A stretch of 64,000 nt of DNA. Origin: Acidovorax sp. 210-6. GTDB lineage: Bacteria; Pseudomonadota; Gammaproteobacteria; Burkholderiales; Burkholderiaceae_C. Made by a program: the position numbers and the translations under genes. Below the pieces are notes generated by a model. That model made no database searches. It was not told the DNA's origin and saw nothing but the letters and a program-made list of their open reading frames with translations. Shown one piece after another: positions 42,870 to 52,018 of this stretch (position 1 is its first letter; every line of letters starts with the position of its first letter). The DNA is taken from assembly GCF_010020825.1 (NCBI RefSeq), contig NZ_JAACJE010000001.1, positions 2,790,001 to 2,854,000 on the forward strand, written 5' to 3'.

Positions 42870-43402
42870 TTGAATTTCCTATCCGTTCCGCAGCGGTTCC
42901 CCCGAAGGCCCGGCAGCAAGTCGCCGCAGCGGAGCAACGGACTGCTCCGCGCGTCACGCAGCCTGCCGGGCCGGCCAATGTGCCGGCCCAGACCCGCGCC
43001 CCGGCTGTCGTTGCCGAGGCCGCGCCCCAGACTGTGCCGGCGGTTGCTGCCACAGCGTCGGTCGCACCGGCCGAGGCCGCCCCCCCGGTCCGGCCGCAGG
43101 GTGACGTCCTCGCCGCCTATCGCCAGCACCTCACCGAATTGTTCGCCCGCGGCTACGAATATCCGCGCATCGCCGCCCTGCGTGGCTGGGAGGGTGAAGT
43201 CCGCCTGCGCCTCAAGGTCGCCCGGCGCGGCAACCTGCTCGGCATCGCGCTCGATCGCTCCAGCGGCTTCGATGTGCTCGACCAGCACGCCCAGTCGCTG
43301 CTCTCCAGCTACGGCGATCTGCCGCCGCTGCCCGAGGCGCTGGAAGCCAGTGAAATCCAGGTCATCGTCCCGATCAACTACAAACTCAGAAAAACGACAT
43401 GA
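42870..43402 (+). pseudogene. tonB: TonB energy-transducer, 5' end missing
   Basis: The frame encodes a Pro/Ala-rich linker ('APAVVAEAAPQTVPAVAATA') and a good TonB C-terminal domain ('YPRIAALRGWEGEVRLRLKV' through 'EIQVIVPINYKLRKTT'). It lacks the N-terminal membrane helix and any ATG: the first usable start is GTG 42980, and the frame merges upstream with DNA next to the IS91 gene. I take it as cut by IS91 insertion, the exact junction being uncertain. Its stop overlaps the start of the TonB-dependent receptor (ATGA, 43399-43402), showing they were one operon. Confidence 0.75.
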
Positions 43403-45705
43403 AGAGACAAAGCCCCCAACGCACCCTGCTGGCCCTTGCCATCGCCGCCGCTTTCGCGCCGGCCCACGCCGAGCCCATCGTCACCACCGCCACCGTCGAA
43501 GTGGTCGGCACCACGCCGCTGGCCGGGGTTGGCGTGCCGCGCCTGCACCTGCCGGCCAACGTCGTGTCGCTCGACGACCAGCGCCTGGAGGAAATCGAGA
43601 GCCTCAACATCGCCGAACAGTTGCTGCGCCAGGCACCGGCCGTCACGGTCAATGAAACCCAGGGCAATCCTTACCAGGCCGACCTCAACTACCGCGGCTT
43701 CACCGCCTCGCCGCTGCTTGGCACGGCCCAGGGGCTGTCGATCTACGTCGATGGCGTGCGGGTGAACGAGCCCTTCGGCGATACGGTGAATTGGGATCTG
43801 ATTCCGCATTCGGCCATTGCCGGCATCGACCTTGTCCCCGGCTCCAACCCGGCCTTCGGCCTCAACACCCTGGGCGGTGCACTGGCCATCCGCACCAAGA
43901 GCGGTTTTTCGCATCCGGGCGGCAAGCTCGAACTGTCTGGCGGCAGCTTCGGGCGCAGCAACACCGAACTGGAATACGGCGGCAACAACGGCACGCTCGG
44001 CTGGTACGTGGCCGGCGACTGGTTCCGCGAGGATGGCTGGCGTGATTATTCGCCGTCCGACGTCAAGCAGTTCTTCGGCAAGCTGTCCTTTCGCAATAGT
44101 GCCGGCGAGGCCGACCTGACGCTGACCCAGGCCCGCACCCGCCTGATCGGCAACGGGCTGTTGCCCCAATCGATGGCCAGCGAGCGCCGCGAAGCGATCT
44201 TCACCCGCCCCGACCAGACGCGTAACGACCTGACCCAGCTCGCCCTCAACGGCAAGCTGTGGCTGGGCGACAGCCAGAGCCTGAGCGGCACCGTCTATGT
44301 CCGCAAGACGCGCACCCGGACGCTGAACGGCGACATGAACGACGATTACGAGAACGACTGGGCGAGCGATCCGACCACCCCGAGCGGTGCCCACAACCGG
44401 ACGCAGACCCGCCAGGTCGGCACCGGCGCCGCCGTGCAGTGGAACCTGACCAGCCAGGCCCACCAGCTGGCGGTCGGCGCTTCCTGGGACCAGGCCCGCA
44501 TGCGCTTCGTGCAGACCCAGCAGCTCGGTTCGCTGAACGACTCGCGCGGCATCGACAACCTGCGCGATGTCGAGGAAGAAAACCGCCTGTGGGGCACCAC
44601 CCGCACGGCCAGCCTGTTCGCCACCGATACCTGGTCGATCACCCCGGCCCTGCACCTGACCGCCTCGGCCCGCTACAACATGAGTCGGGTGACGACGCAC
44701 GACGAACTGACCCTCACCGCGCCGAACCTCGATGGCGACCACAGCTACCGCAAGCTCAACCCGGCCCTCGGCCTGAGCTGGCAAGTGCTGCCGACGCTCA
44801 ACGCCTACGCCGGTTTCAGCCAGGGCAACCGTATCCCGACGCCGATCGAACTCGGCTGCGCCGACCCGGCCAACCCGTGTACCCTGCCCAACTCGATGGC
44901 CGCCGACCCCTACCTGAAGCAAGTGGTATCGCGCACCCTGGAGGCCGGCCTGCGCGGCACCCTGGCCGGCAACACCCAGTGGAACGCCGGCGTCTATCGC
45001 ACCTTGAACACCGACGACATCCTGTTCGTCGGCACCTCGACCAGCGCCGGTTATTTCACCAACTTCGGCAAGACACAGCGCCAGGGCTTCGAACTCGGCC
45101 TCAACGGCAAGCTGAGCGGCATCGACTGGTTCGCCAGCTACAACTGGCTGCACGCCACCTTCCGTTCCGACGCCTGCCTGCTTGCCGAAAACAACAGCAC
45201 GCGCGGCACGGCGGCCGAATGCACCGGGGCCGGCCAGGACGACGAGATACTCGTCAAAAAGGGCAACCGCCTGCCCGGCCTGCCGGAGCACAGCGTCAAG
45301 CTCGGCCTGGCCTGGCGGGCGACCAGCTGGCTGCGCCTGGGCGGCGACGTGCAGGCCTTTTCCAGCCAGTACGTGCGCGGCAACGAGAACAACCAGCACC
45401 AGAGCGGCACTACCACCGATGCGCTGGGCAATGTGCGCACCTTCGAGGGACCGGGCAAGATCGGCGGCTACGCCATCCTCAACCTGAACGCCGAGGCGAA
45501 GCTGGGCGGCGGCTGGCAGATGTTCGCCAAGGTCAATAACGTCTTCGACCGCCGGTACGCCACGGCCGGCGCGCTGGCCGAAAGCCCCTTCGTCGGCGGC
45601 AGCTTCCAGGCCGATCCGGACGACTGGCGGCGGCAGACTTTCGTCGCGCCCGGCGCGCCCCGTGCGGCCTGGGTCGGCGTCCGCTACGTCTTCGGCGGCA
45701 AGTGA
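43399..45705 (+). CDS. TonB-dependent outer-membrane receptor
   Basis: 768 aa. Signal peptide (residues 1-24, ending AHA), plug domain ('LLRQAPAVTVNETQGNPYQA', 'YVDGVRVNEPFGDTVNWDLI', 'LNTLGGALAIRTKSGF') and a 22-strand-type barrel closing with 'PRAAWVGVRYVFGGK'. No SecA/STN domain. Ligand unknown; its neighbours (two-component system, PQQ genes 10 kb away) allow PQQ, lanthanide or siderophore uptake as possibilities, none shown by sequence. The transducer gene in the same operon is broken, so it depends on another TonB. Confidence 0.9.
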   Translation: MKRQSPQRTLLALAIAAAFAPAHAEPIVTTATVEVVGTTPLAGVGVPRLHLPANVVSLDDQRLEEIESLNIAEQLLRQAPAVTVNETQGNPYQADLNYRGFTASPLLGTAQGLSIYVDGVRVNEPFGDTVNWDLIPHSAIAGIDLVPGSNPAFGLNTLGGALAIRTKSGFSHPGGKLELSGGSFGRSNTELEYGGNNGTLGWYVAGDWFREDGWRDYSPSDVKQFFGKLSFRNSAGEADLTLTQARTRLIGNGLLPQSMASERREAIFTRPDQTRNDLTQLALNGKLWLGDSQSLSGTVYVRKTRTRTLNGDMNDDYENDWASDPTTPSGAHNRTQTRQVGTGAAVQWNLTSQAHQLAVGASWDQARMRFVQTQQLGSLNDSRGIDNLRDVEEENRLWGTTRTASLFATDTWSITPALHLTASARYNMSRVTTHDELTLTAPNLDGDHSYRKLNPALGLSWQVLPTLNAYAGFSQGNRIPTPIELGCADPANPCTLPNSMAADPYLKQVVSRTLEAGLRGTLAGNTQWNAGVYRTLNTDDILFVGTSTSAGYFTNFGKTQRQGFELGLNGKLSGIDWFASYNWLHATFRSDACLLAENNSTRGTAAECTGAGQDDEILVKKGNRLPGLPEHSVKLGLAWRATSWLRLGGDVQAFSSQYVRGNENNQHQSGTTTDALGNVRTFEGPGKIGGYAILNLNAEAKLGGGWQMFAKVNNVFDRRYATAGALAESPFVGGSFQADPDDWRRQTFVAPGAPRAAWVGVRYVFGGK

Positions 45706-45707
45706 GC

Positions 45708-47084
45708 ATGCAGCAGCCATTCGCCCTGCCTGACGCCAGCCTGCACACGCGGGTCGGCCTGGTCCTCACCGGACTGGCCGCCTGCCTGCTGCTGGTCCTT
45801 GGCGGCTTGTGGCTGCATGCGACGCGCAATGCCGTGCATGAGGAAGTCGAGGCTGCGACGCGGGTTTCCGGGCAATGGCTCAAGGTCATGCTCGGCCAGT
45901 TGCAGGCCCTGCCCGAAGCCGAGCGCGGTGAGCGCTTGCTCGCCATGACGGCCAGCATCGGCCGGGTGCGCGCCAATGTGCTGGAGGTGCGCGATGCCGC
46001 CGGCCAGCTGCGCTATGTGTCGCCGCCGTCGCCGTACAAGGCCGGGCGGACGGCGCCGGCCTGGTTCGCCGCGCTGCTGGCCAGCGACCTGCCGGGCAGC
46101 CGCCTGCCGTTCGCCGGCTACGAACTGAGCCTGCATCCCGACCCCTCGCGCGCCGTGCTCGACGCCTGGGATGAACTGCTCGGCCTGGCCGGCTGGGCCT
46201 TGCTGCTGCTCATTGGCCTGTTCGCCGCCACCCGGCGCGCCCTGGCGCGTGCTTTGCGCCCGCTCAACCAGGTCATGCAGGCGCTCGACCGCACCGGCAT
46301 GGGCCGTTTCGACACCCGCCTGCCGCGTTTCGCCTCGCCGGAACTGGGTCGCCTGTCGCGTGCCTTCAATGGCATGGCCGACCGCTTGAAAGCAGCGGTG
46401 GACGACAACGTCCGGCTGGAAACCGCCAAGGAGGTGGCCGAACAGATGCAGGCCCGGGTCGAAGCCGAGCGCCGGGCCGAACGCGAGGGCATCGCCCGCG
46501 AACTGCACGACGAACTGGCGCAGGGCGTCACGGCGGTGCGCGCACTGGCCGGCGCCATCGTCCAGCGCACCACCGAACAGCCGGCCCTGCACAGCCACGC
46601 GCAGAGCATCGTCGCGGTGACTGGCGAGATGCAGGACGGCGTGCGCCGCATCCTGCATCGCCTGCGTACCGGGCAAAGCCTGGTCGCGCGGCTGGAGAGC
46701 ACGCTCGACGCCTGGCGCCGGCAGCATCCGATTCAGCTGACCAGCCGTATCGCCCTGACGGGCGAGGCTTTTGACGATGAGGTGGCACAGTGTGTGCTCC
46801 GTACCGTGCAGGAAGGGCTGACCAACATCGTTCGCCACGCCGATGCCAGCCGGGTCGATCTGACACTGCTCCAGAATGGAGCAACTGTGCAAATCCGGCT
46901 CGCCGACAACGGCCGCGGCCTCGATGGCAGGCCTTCGGGGCAGGCCGGTTGCGGCCTCGGCCTGCAGGGCATGCGCGAACGGATCGCGCTGCTCGGCGGC
47001 CAACTCGAATTCGCCACGCCGGCGGGCGGGGGCTTCGTGCTCCAGGCCAGCCTGCCGGTGGCACAGGGGAGGGTAGAAGCATGA
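45708..47084 (+). CDS. NarX/UhpB-type sensor histidine kinase
   Basis: 458 aa membrane kinase. Helix about 18-38, periplasmic domain (40-155) and a second helix ('GLAGWALLLLIGLFAATRRA') lead to a HAMP region ('LRPLNQVMQALDRTGMGRFD') and the HisKA_3 motif 'REGIARELHDELAQGVTAVR' (phospho-accepting His in ELHDE). A HATPase with 'VQEGLTNIVRHADA' (N box) and 'GLGLQGMRERIALLGG' (G box) follows. ATG 45708 chosen; GTG 45702 is in frame and overlaps the receptor stop. Overlaps the regulator by ATGA. Confidence 0.9.
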   Translation: MQQPFALPDASLHTRVGLVLTGLAACLLLVLGGLWLHATRNAVHEEVEAATRVSGQWLKVMLGQLQALPEAERGERLLAMTASIGRVRANVLEVRDAAGQLRYVSPPSPYKAGRTAPAWFAALLASDLPGSRLPFAGYELSLHPDPSRAVLDAWDELLGLAGWALLLLIGLFAATRRALARALRPLNQVMQALDRTGMGRFDTRLPRFASPELGRLSRAFNGMADRLKAAVDDNVRLETAKEVAEQMQARVEAERRAEREGIARELHDELAQGVTAVRALAGAIVQRTTEQPALHSHAQSIVAVTGEMQDGVRRILHRLRTGQSLVARLESTLDAWRRQHPIQLTSRIALTGEAFDDEVAQCVLRTVQEGLTNIVRHADASRVDLTLLQNGATVQIRLADNGRGLDGRPSGQAGCGLGLQGMRERIALLGGQLEFATPAGGGFVLQASLPVAQGRVEA

Positions 47085-47722
47085 AACTGAACGGAGTCCG
47101 CGTCCTGCTCGCCGACGACCACGCCATGGTCCGCCTCGGCTTTCGCCTGCTGCTCGAAGGGGCCGGCGCCAGCGTGATCGGCGAGGCCGATTGCGGCGAG
47201 AGCGCCGTCCGCCTGTACGCCGAATCGAATCCGGATGTCGTCGTGATGGATGTCTCGATGCCCGGCGTCGGCGGCCTGGCGGCGCTTGAACGGCTGCTCG
47301 TCTGGGAGGCCCGGGCGCGCGTGCTGATGCTTTCGGCCCACCACGACGACATCGTGCCGGTGCGCGCCCTCAAGCTCGGCGCCCGCGGTTATCTGTGCAA
47401 GCGGGCGGCGCCGGAGGAATTTCTGCGTGCCGTCGGCGAAGTGGCGCGCGACCGCCGCTACCTCGACCCGGAACTCGCCCAGGCCGTCGCCCTGGCCCAG
47501 CTCTCGGGCTCGGCCAACCCGGTCGAATCGTTGACCGAGAAGGAACTGGCCGTCTTCCTCAAGCTCGCCGAGGGCCGTTCGGTGAACGAGGTGGCGAGCG
47601 ATTTCTGCCTCAGCCCGAGCACCGTCGGCACCCACCTCTATCACATCAAGCAAAAGCTCAATGTGCAGAACGCAGCCGAACTGACGCTGGTCGCCGTGCG
47701 CAACGGCCTGATCGAATCGTGA
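47081..47722 (+). CDS. NarL/LuxR-type response regulator
   Basis: 213 aa. Receiver domain with acidic pair 'LLADDH', phospho-Asp in 'VVVMDVSMPGVGGLAALE' and Lys in 'GYLCKRA'; C-terminal LuxR helix-turn-helix 'LTEKELAVFLKLAEGRSVNE' then 'STVGTHLYHIKQKLNV'. Cognate partner of the preceding kinase (4-nt overlap). NarL-type regulators such as ErbR/ExaE control PQQ-dependent alcohol oxidation in Pseudomonas, so a link to the downstream pqq genes is plausible but inferred. Confidence 0.92.
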   Translation: MKLNGVRVLLADDHAMVRLGFRLLLEGAGASVIGEADCGESAVRLYAESNPDVVVMDVSMPGVGGLAALERLLVWEARARVLMLSAHHDDIVPVRALKLGARGYLCKRAAPEEFLRAVGEVARDRRYLDPELAQAVALAQLSGSANPVESLTEKELAVFLKLAEGRSVNEVASDFCLSPSTVGTHLYHIKQKLNVQNAAELTLVAVRNGLIES

Positions 47723-47732
47723 CCGCCAGCCG

Positions 47733-48680
47733 ATGACCGGCGACCCGCTATTCCCCGACGTGCAGCCCCGCTGCGCACGCCGTATCGCGGTCGGTGACGG
47801 GCACTATCTCTACGTCGAGGAAATCGGCCCGGCCGATGGGCTGCCCGTTCTCTTCCTGCACGGCGGGCCGGGTAGCGGCTGCACGCCGGGGCAGCGCCGG
47901 CTGTTCGATCCGCAGCGCTTCCGCACCATCCTCGTCGACCAGCGCGGCGCCGGGCGCAGCCTGCCGCTCGGCGACCTGCACGACAACACCACGGCCGACC
48001 TGATCGCCGACCTCGACTTGCTGCGCGAGGCGCTCGGCATCCCGGCCTGGATCGTCTTCGGCGGCTCCTGGGGCAGCCTGCTCGCCCTGGCCTATGCGCA
48101 GATCTACCCGGAAAACATCCTCGGCCTCGTGCTGCGTGGCATCTTCCTCGGCTCCCGGCGCGAGATCGCCGCCTACGTGCAGGGCAATGGCGAGGCGCCG
48201 AGCCCGGCCTGGCAGGCCTTCGCCGCCACCCTGCCGGCCGGGGAACAGAGCGACCTGCTTGCCGCGACCGCCCGCCGCGTCCTGCGCGGCACGCCGAGCG
48301 TTGCCCGGTGTGCCGCCCGCGCCTGGCTCGATTACGAACGCGCCCTGCTCGGCGAGGCGCCGCTCGGGCACGACCCCGATGCCTGCCAACTGGCCAAGGT
48401 GCGCATCCAGATGCACTACCTGACGCGCGACTGCTTCCTGATGCCCGGCCAATTGCTGGCCGGTGTCGAGCGCCTGCGCCACCTGCCGGCGGCCATCGTG
48501 CAAGGCCTGGCCGATCCGGTCTGTCCGCCGCAGGCCGCCGAAGCCCTGCATCGCGCCTGGCCGGAAGCCACCTGGTTCCCGGTCGCCCAGGCCGGCCATG
48601 CCGGTTTGTCGCCGCCCATCGCCCGCGCCTGCATCAAGGCGCTCGGCTGGGTGGCGGAATGCGTCGAGACGGTAGGCTAG
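47733..48680 (+). CDS. pip: Prolyl aminopeptidase (alpha/beta hydrolase)
   Basis: 315 aa, S33 family; removes N-terminal proline from peptides. Oxyanion-hole 'LFLHGGPGSGCTPGQRRLFD' and 'VDQRGAGRS', nucleophile elbow GGSWGS, acid in 'GLADPVCPP' and His in 'AGHAGLSP'. Starts 10 bp after the response regulator, so probably co-transcribed. The 3' end overlaps the MocR gene end by 4 nt (convergent). Confidence 0.92.
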   Translation: MTGDPLFPDVQPRCARRIAVGDGHYLYVEEIGPADGLPVLFLHGGPGSGCTPGQRRLFDPQRFRTILVDQRGAGRSLPLGDLHDNTTADLIADLDLLREALGIPAWIVFGGSWGSLLALAYAQIYPENILGLVLRGIFLGSRREIAAYVQGNGEAPSPAWQAFAATLPAGEQSDLLAATARRVLRGTPSVARCAARAWLDYERALLGEAPLGHDPDACQLAKVRIQMHYLTRDCFLMPGQLLAGVERLRHLPAAIVQGLADPVCPPQAAEALHRAWPEATWFPVAQAGHAGLSPPIARACIKALGWVAECVETVG

Positions 48681-50176
48681 TTCGCCGCCAGCGGAGGCGG
48701 TTGGTGGCAATCGGCCAAGGCACCGGCCCCGTCGCATCCTTCGATCGCCACCCCCAGTCGGCGTACCGCTTCCGCCAGCATCCCCTCGGCCAGATTCCCG
48801 TAGCCCAGCACCAGCCCGTTGCAGGTCATCGGTGGCCGGGTGTAGCTGCTGAGGGCACGCACGCCGAGCCCCAGCGTTGCAGCCCGCGCCACCACCGCGC
48901 CATCGGGTATCCCGGCGGGCAGCCACATGACCAGGTGCAGGCCGGCTTCGCCGCCCGACAGCGTGACGGAAGAACCGAAAGCCTCCTTCAGGGCCGTTCT
49001 CAGTGCGCTCTGCCGTGCCGCGTAGCGCCCCCGCATGCGGCGCAGATGGGCGGTGTAGTAGCCGCGGTGGATGAAATCGGCCAGCGCCCGTTGCTCGATC
49101 CCCTGCCCGGGGCGCATCGCCTGCGTGGTGGCGCGGGCAAAGTCGGCGGCGATGGCGTGCGGCAGCACGAGATAACCGAGGCGCAGACCGGGGTAGAGCG
49201 TCTTGCTGAAGGTGCCGGCATAGACGACCGGCGCGTCGGGTTGCAGGCCGAACAGCGCGGGGGGCGCAGGGCCGGCGCGGCGGAATTCGCTGTCGTAGTC
49301 GTCCTCGATAATCCAGGCAGCGGCCTGGCGGGCACGCGCGATGAGGGCCAGGCGGCGCGGCAGGGACATGACGCGGCCGGTCGGGTACTGGTGCGAGGGG
49401 GTAATCATGATCAGGCGCGGCGGATGACCGGACCAGTCGCCTTCGCGCGGCGCCAACCCCTCGTCGTCGACCGGCACGTCATGGATGAGCAGCCCGGCAA
49501 GGCCGAAGACGGCACGGGCGGCGAGATAGCCGGGATTCTCCGCCCAGACGGTATCGCCGTGATCGGCGAGCAGGCGGGCGCAGAGATCCAGCGCGGCCTG
49601 TGTCCCGCTGGTGATGACGATTTGTGCCGCATCGACCGGCAGGCCGCGGACGGTAGTGAGATGACCGGCCAAAGCTTCACGCAGGACCGGGTCGCCGCCG
49701 TGCGCGGCATAGCCGAGCTGGCGCCAGCCGGCATCGCGCCAGGCGCGTTCCTGGCAGGCCCGCCAGGTGCGGAACGGAAAGGCGCTGTAATCCGGCGTGC
49801 CGGGGGCAAATGGCAGTGCCGCCGCCTCGCGCGCCGGTTCGGGTTGCAAGACGGCCGCAGCGCGGGCGGCAAGGCGCAGCCGGGTGACGGGCGAATGCCC
49901 GCTGCTGGCGGGCGGTGTCGCCCGCTCCGGCAACGATGCGACGCGCGTGCCCTGGCGATCGGCCAACAGGCAGCCTTCGGCCGTCAATTGTTCGTAGGCA
50001 AACAGCACGGTGTTGCGGGCGATCTTCAACGAAGCCGCCAGGCTGCGGCTGGCCGGCAGACGTGTACCAGGCGCCAGGCGGCCGGACAGGATCGCCTCGC
50101 GCAGGCGGTGGTAGAGCACGCGCTGCCGTGGCAGGGTGTCCGGCAACGGTGGGGCGAGCAGCCAGTCCAGCTCCAT
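48677..50176 (-). CDS. MocR/GabR-type transcription regulator
   Basis: 499 aa fusion: an N-terminal GntR winged helix ('RLREAILSGRLAPGTRLPAS', 'SLKIARNTVLFAYEQLTAEG') and a fold-type I aminotransferase domain with 'IIEDDYDSEFRR' and the PLP lysine in 'AGTFSKTLYPGLRLGYL'. Such regulators sense PLP or amino compounds. It diverges from a PNPOx-family gene across 94 bp holding the inverted repeat at 50203-50222; control of that neighbour is likely. Confidence 0.9.
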   Translation of the reverse strand: MELDWLLAPPLPDTLPRQRVLYHRLREAILSGRLAPGTRLPASRSLAASLKIARNTVLFAYEQLTAEGCLLADRQGTRVASLPERATPPASSGHSPVTRLRLAARAAAVLQPEPAREAAALPFAPGTPDYSAFPFRTWRACQERAWRDAGWRQLGYAAHGGDPVLREALAGHLTTVRGLPVDAAQIVITSGTQAALDLCARLLADHGDTVWAENPGYLAARAVFGLAGLLIHDVPVDDEGLAPREGDWSGHPPRLIMITPSHQYPTGRVMSLPRRLALIARARQAAAWIIEDDYDSEFRRAGPAPPALFGLQPDAPVVYAGTFSKTLYPGLRLGYLVLPHAIAADFARATTQAMRPGQGIEQRALADFIHRGYYTAHLRRMRGRYAARQSALRTALKEAFGSSVTLSGGEAGLHLVMWLPAGIPDGAVVARAATLGLGVRALSSYTRPPMTCNGLVLGYGNLAEGMLAEAVRRLGVAIEGCDGAGALADCHQPPPLAAN

Positions 50177-50202
50177 CGTGGCTCCTTTGATGAATCGTTT
50201 GG

Positions 50203-50222
50203 TGGTGCTACGAAAGGTACCA
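50203..50222. promoter_or_regulatory. Candidate MocR operator
   Basis: TGGTGC-N8-GTACCA, a near-perfect inverted repeat (one mismatch) midway between the divergent MocR and PNPOx-family genes. Confidence 0.45.
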
Positions 50223-50270
50223 CGGGCGCCCTAGAGTGGGGTCCTCGTGACCCTCTGGAGCCTTGCCCTC

Positions 50271-50939
50271 ATGCCAACCGTTACCGCCCCTTCCGCCCGC
50301 ACGCGCGTGCGCCGCAAACCGGAACGCGCCGACTACGATGCAACCGCCATCAACGCCATCGTCGACGCCGCGCTCATCTGCAGCGTGGCTTTCCAGATCG
50401 ACGGCGCCGTGCACGCCATTCCCACCCTTCATTGGCGCGACGGCGAGCACCTCTACCTCCACGGCGCCAAGGCTTCGCGCATGCTCAAGGCGCTGACCGA
50501 GGGCGAGGCCTGCCTCACCATCGCGCTTGCCGACGGGCTGGTGCTGGCCCGCTCAGCCATGCACCACTCGCTGAATTACCGCTCGGTGGTGATCTATGGT
50601 CGCTTCGCGTTGGTGACTGACCCGCTGGAAAAACAGCGTAGCCTGCAGGCTTTCATCGAAGGCCTCTACCCAGGACGCTGGGAGACGCTGCGCCCGATCA
50701 CCGACAAGGAACTCAACGCCACCAGCGTGCTGCGCATGCCGCTGGCCGAGGCATCGGCCAAAGTACGCGACATGGGCACGGTGGACGACGCGGAGGATCT
50801 GGCGTGGCCGGTTTGGGCCGGCGTGATCCCGTTGAATACGGCTACCGGAACGCCGCGTCGGGAGGACGACAGCGTGGGGGGCACGGTGCCCGCCACCCGC
50901 TTCTCGGTGGGGAAGGACAGCGTCGGCTGGGCGGTATAA
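50271..50939 (+). CDS. Pyridoxamine-5'-phosphate-oxidase-family flavin protein
   Basis: 222 aa split-barrel protein ('ICSVAFQIDGAVHAIPTLHW', 'LYLHGAKASRMLKALTEGEA', 'HHSLNYRSVVIYGRF'), of the FMN-binding group typically encoded beside MocR regulators; it is not PdxH itself. ATG 50271 preferred over the frame opening at 50247, since the conserved part begins after it; a TGGAG lies upstream. Probably under MocR control. Confidence 0.85.
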   Translation: MPTVTAPSARTRVRRKPERADYDATAINAIVDAALICSVAFQIDGAVHAIPTLHWRDGEHLYLHGAKASRMLKALTEGEACLTIALADGLVLARSAMHHSLNYRSVVIYGRFALVTDPLEKQRSLQAFIEGLYPGRWETLRPITDKELNATSVLRMPLAEASAKVRDMGTVDDAEDLAWPVWAGVIPLNTATGTPRREDDSVGGTVPATRFSVGKDSVGWAV

Positions 50940-51010
50940 GCTATCCGGCATGACGGAAAAGCAGATCCCGGGCGGCGCGTCCGGGCTGCCCGGACTGGCG
51001 GAGGTGTCCC

Positions 51011-51553
51011 ATGCGCGAACTCGAACTGAGCAAGGCCTTCACCCTGATCGAGCCGGGGCCAGTGGTGCTGGTCACCACCTGTGCGGCGGGCCGGGCCAAT
51101 GTGATGACCATTTCGTGGACCATGGTGCTCAATTTCTCGCCGCGTTTCGCCCTCACCACCGGGCCCTGGAATCATTCCTTCGCCGCGCTGGAGCAGCAAC
51201 GCGAATGCGTCATCGCGATCCCGACGGTGGACCTGCTTGACACCGTGGTCGGTATCGGTACCTGTTCGGGCGCCGATACCGACAAGTTTGCCCGCTTCGC
51301 GCTGACGGCGCTGCCGGCCCACCAGGTCGCGGCGCCGCTGCTCGGCGAGTGTCTGGCCAACATCGAATGCCGGGTGATCGACATCGTCCGGCCGCACGGC
51401 ATCGTCGTGCTCGAAGCGCTGGCCGCCTGGATCGATCCGGAACGCAAGGGGCGGCGCCTGCTGCATGCCGTCGGCGATGGCACCTTCATCGTCGATGGCC
51501 GCCGGCTGGACCGCAGGGCGATGATGGCGGCCAAGCTGCCGCCGGGGGTCTGA
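51011..51553 (+). CDS. Flavin reductase-family protein
   Basis: 180 aa flavin-binding split barrel: 'PGPVVLVTTCAAGRANVMTI', 'PRFALTTGPWNHSF', 'CVIAIPTVDLLDTVVGIGTC', 'CRVIDIVRPHGIVVLEALAA'. Typical of the flavoredoxin/FMN-binding group. Partner and substrate unknown. Same direction as the PNPOx gene, 71 bp after it. Confidence 0.85.
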   Translation: MRELELSKAFTLIEPGPVVLVTTCAAGRANVMTISWTMVLNFSPRFALTTGPWNHSFAALEQQRECVIAIPTVDLLDTVVGIGTCSGADTDKFARFALTALPAHQVAAPLLGECLANIECRVIDIVRPHGIVVLEALAAWIDPERKGRRLLHAVGDGTFIVDGRRLDRRAMMAAKLPPGV

Positions 51554-51615
51554 ACGTCCGGCCGGCGCGAATGCGCTAACATGCCCTGGCTGCCATCATT
51601 TCCAGGGAGGATCGA

Positions 51616-51942
51616 ATGGACCTGCAACAACGTTTCAGCGACGAACAACTCCACCAAATCGTCGAAGAAGCCTCGATCTACATGTGTGCCTGCCCCGGGC
51701 AAGTGGCCAATGAATTACGCCAGTTGCGCTATCTGATTCGCTATCAGCGCGACTGCATCACCGAGGGAAAATCGCCCAGCCTGGTGCACCAGACCATCGC
51801 CGCCGCCTCGCAGGAAGCGCACGCGGTGATGGAAGGCTGCCTTGACCGGGTGCTGGAAATCGAGGGCTGGGACCGGACCACGCTGAAAATGCCGGCCGGC
51901 CTGCGCAAACTGCGGGATGAAATCCTGGCCAGCGATCTGTAA
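51616..51942 (+). CDS. Conserved hypothetical protein, 108 aa
   Basis: Soluble helical protein with a cysteine-rich start ('ASIYMCACPGQVANELRQLR') and a helix-rich remainder ('SQEAHAVMEGCLDRVLEIEG'). A good ribosome-binding site GGGAGG precedes ATG 51616. The M-C-A-C-P motif could bind metal or a disulfide. I do not recognise the family. Confidence 0.7.
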   Translation: MDLQQRFSDEQLHQIVEEASIYMCACPGQVANELRQLRYLIRYQRDCITEGKSPSLVHQTIAAASQEAHAVMEGCLDRVLEIEGWDRTTLKMPAGLRKLRDEILASDL

Positions 51943-52018
51943 GCAGCCCTCGCGCCCGTGATGCGGCCGCCGCCGGTATCCGCATCGGTCCTGAAACCCC
52001 TTTCCGCCGAGCCCATCC

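Noticed and set aside
47733-48680. Prolyl aminopeptidase as the PqqA-processing protease
   Set aside because: S33 aminopeptidases trim N-terminal Pro; PqqA processing is ascribed to M16-type PqqF/G proteins, and nothing in the sequence links the two.
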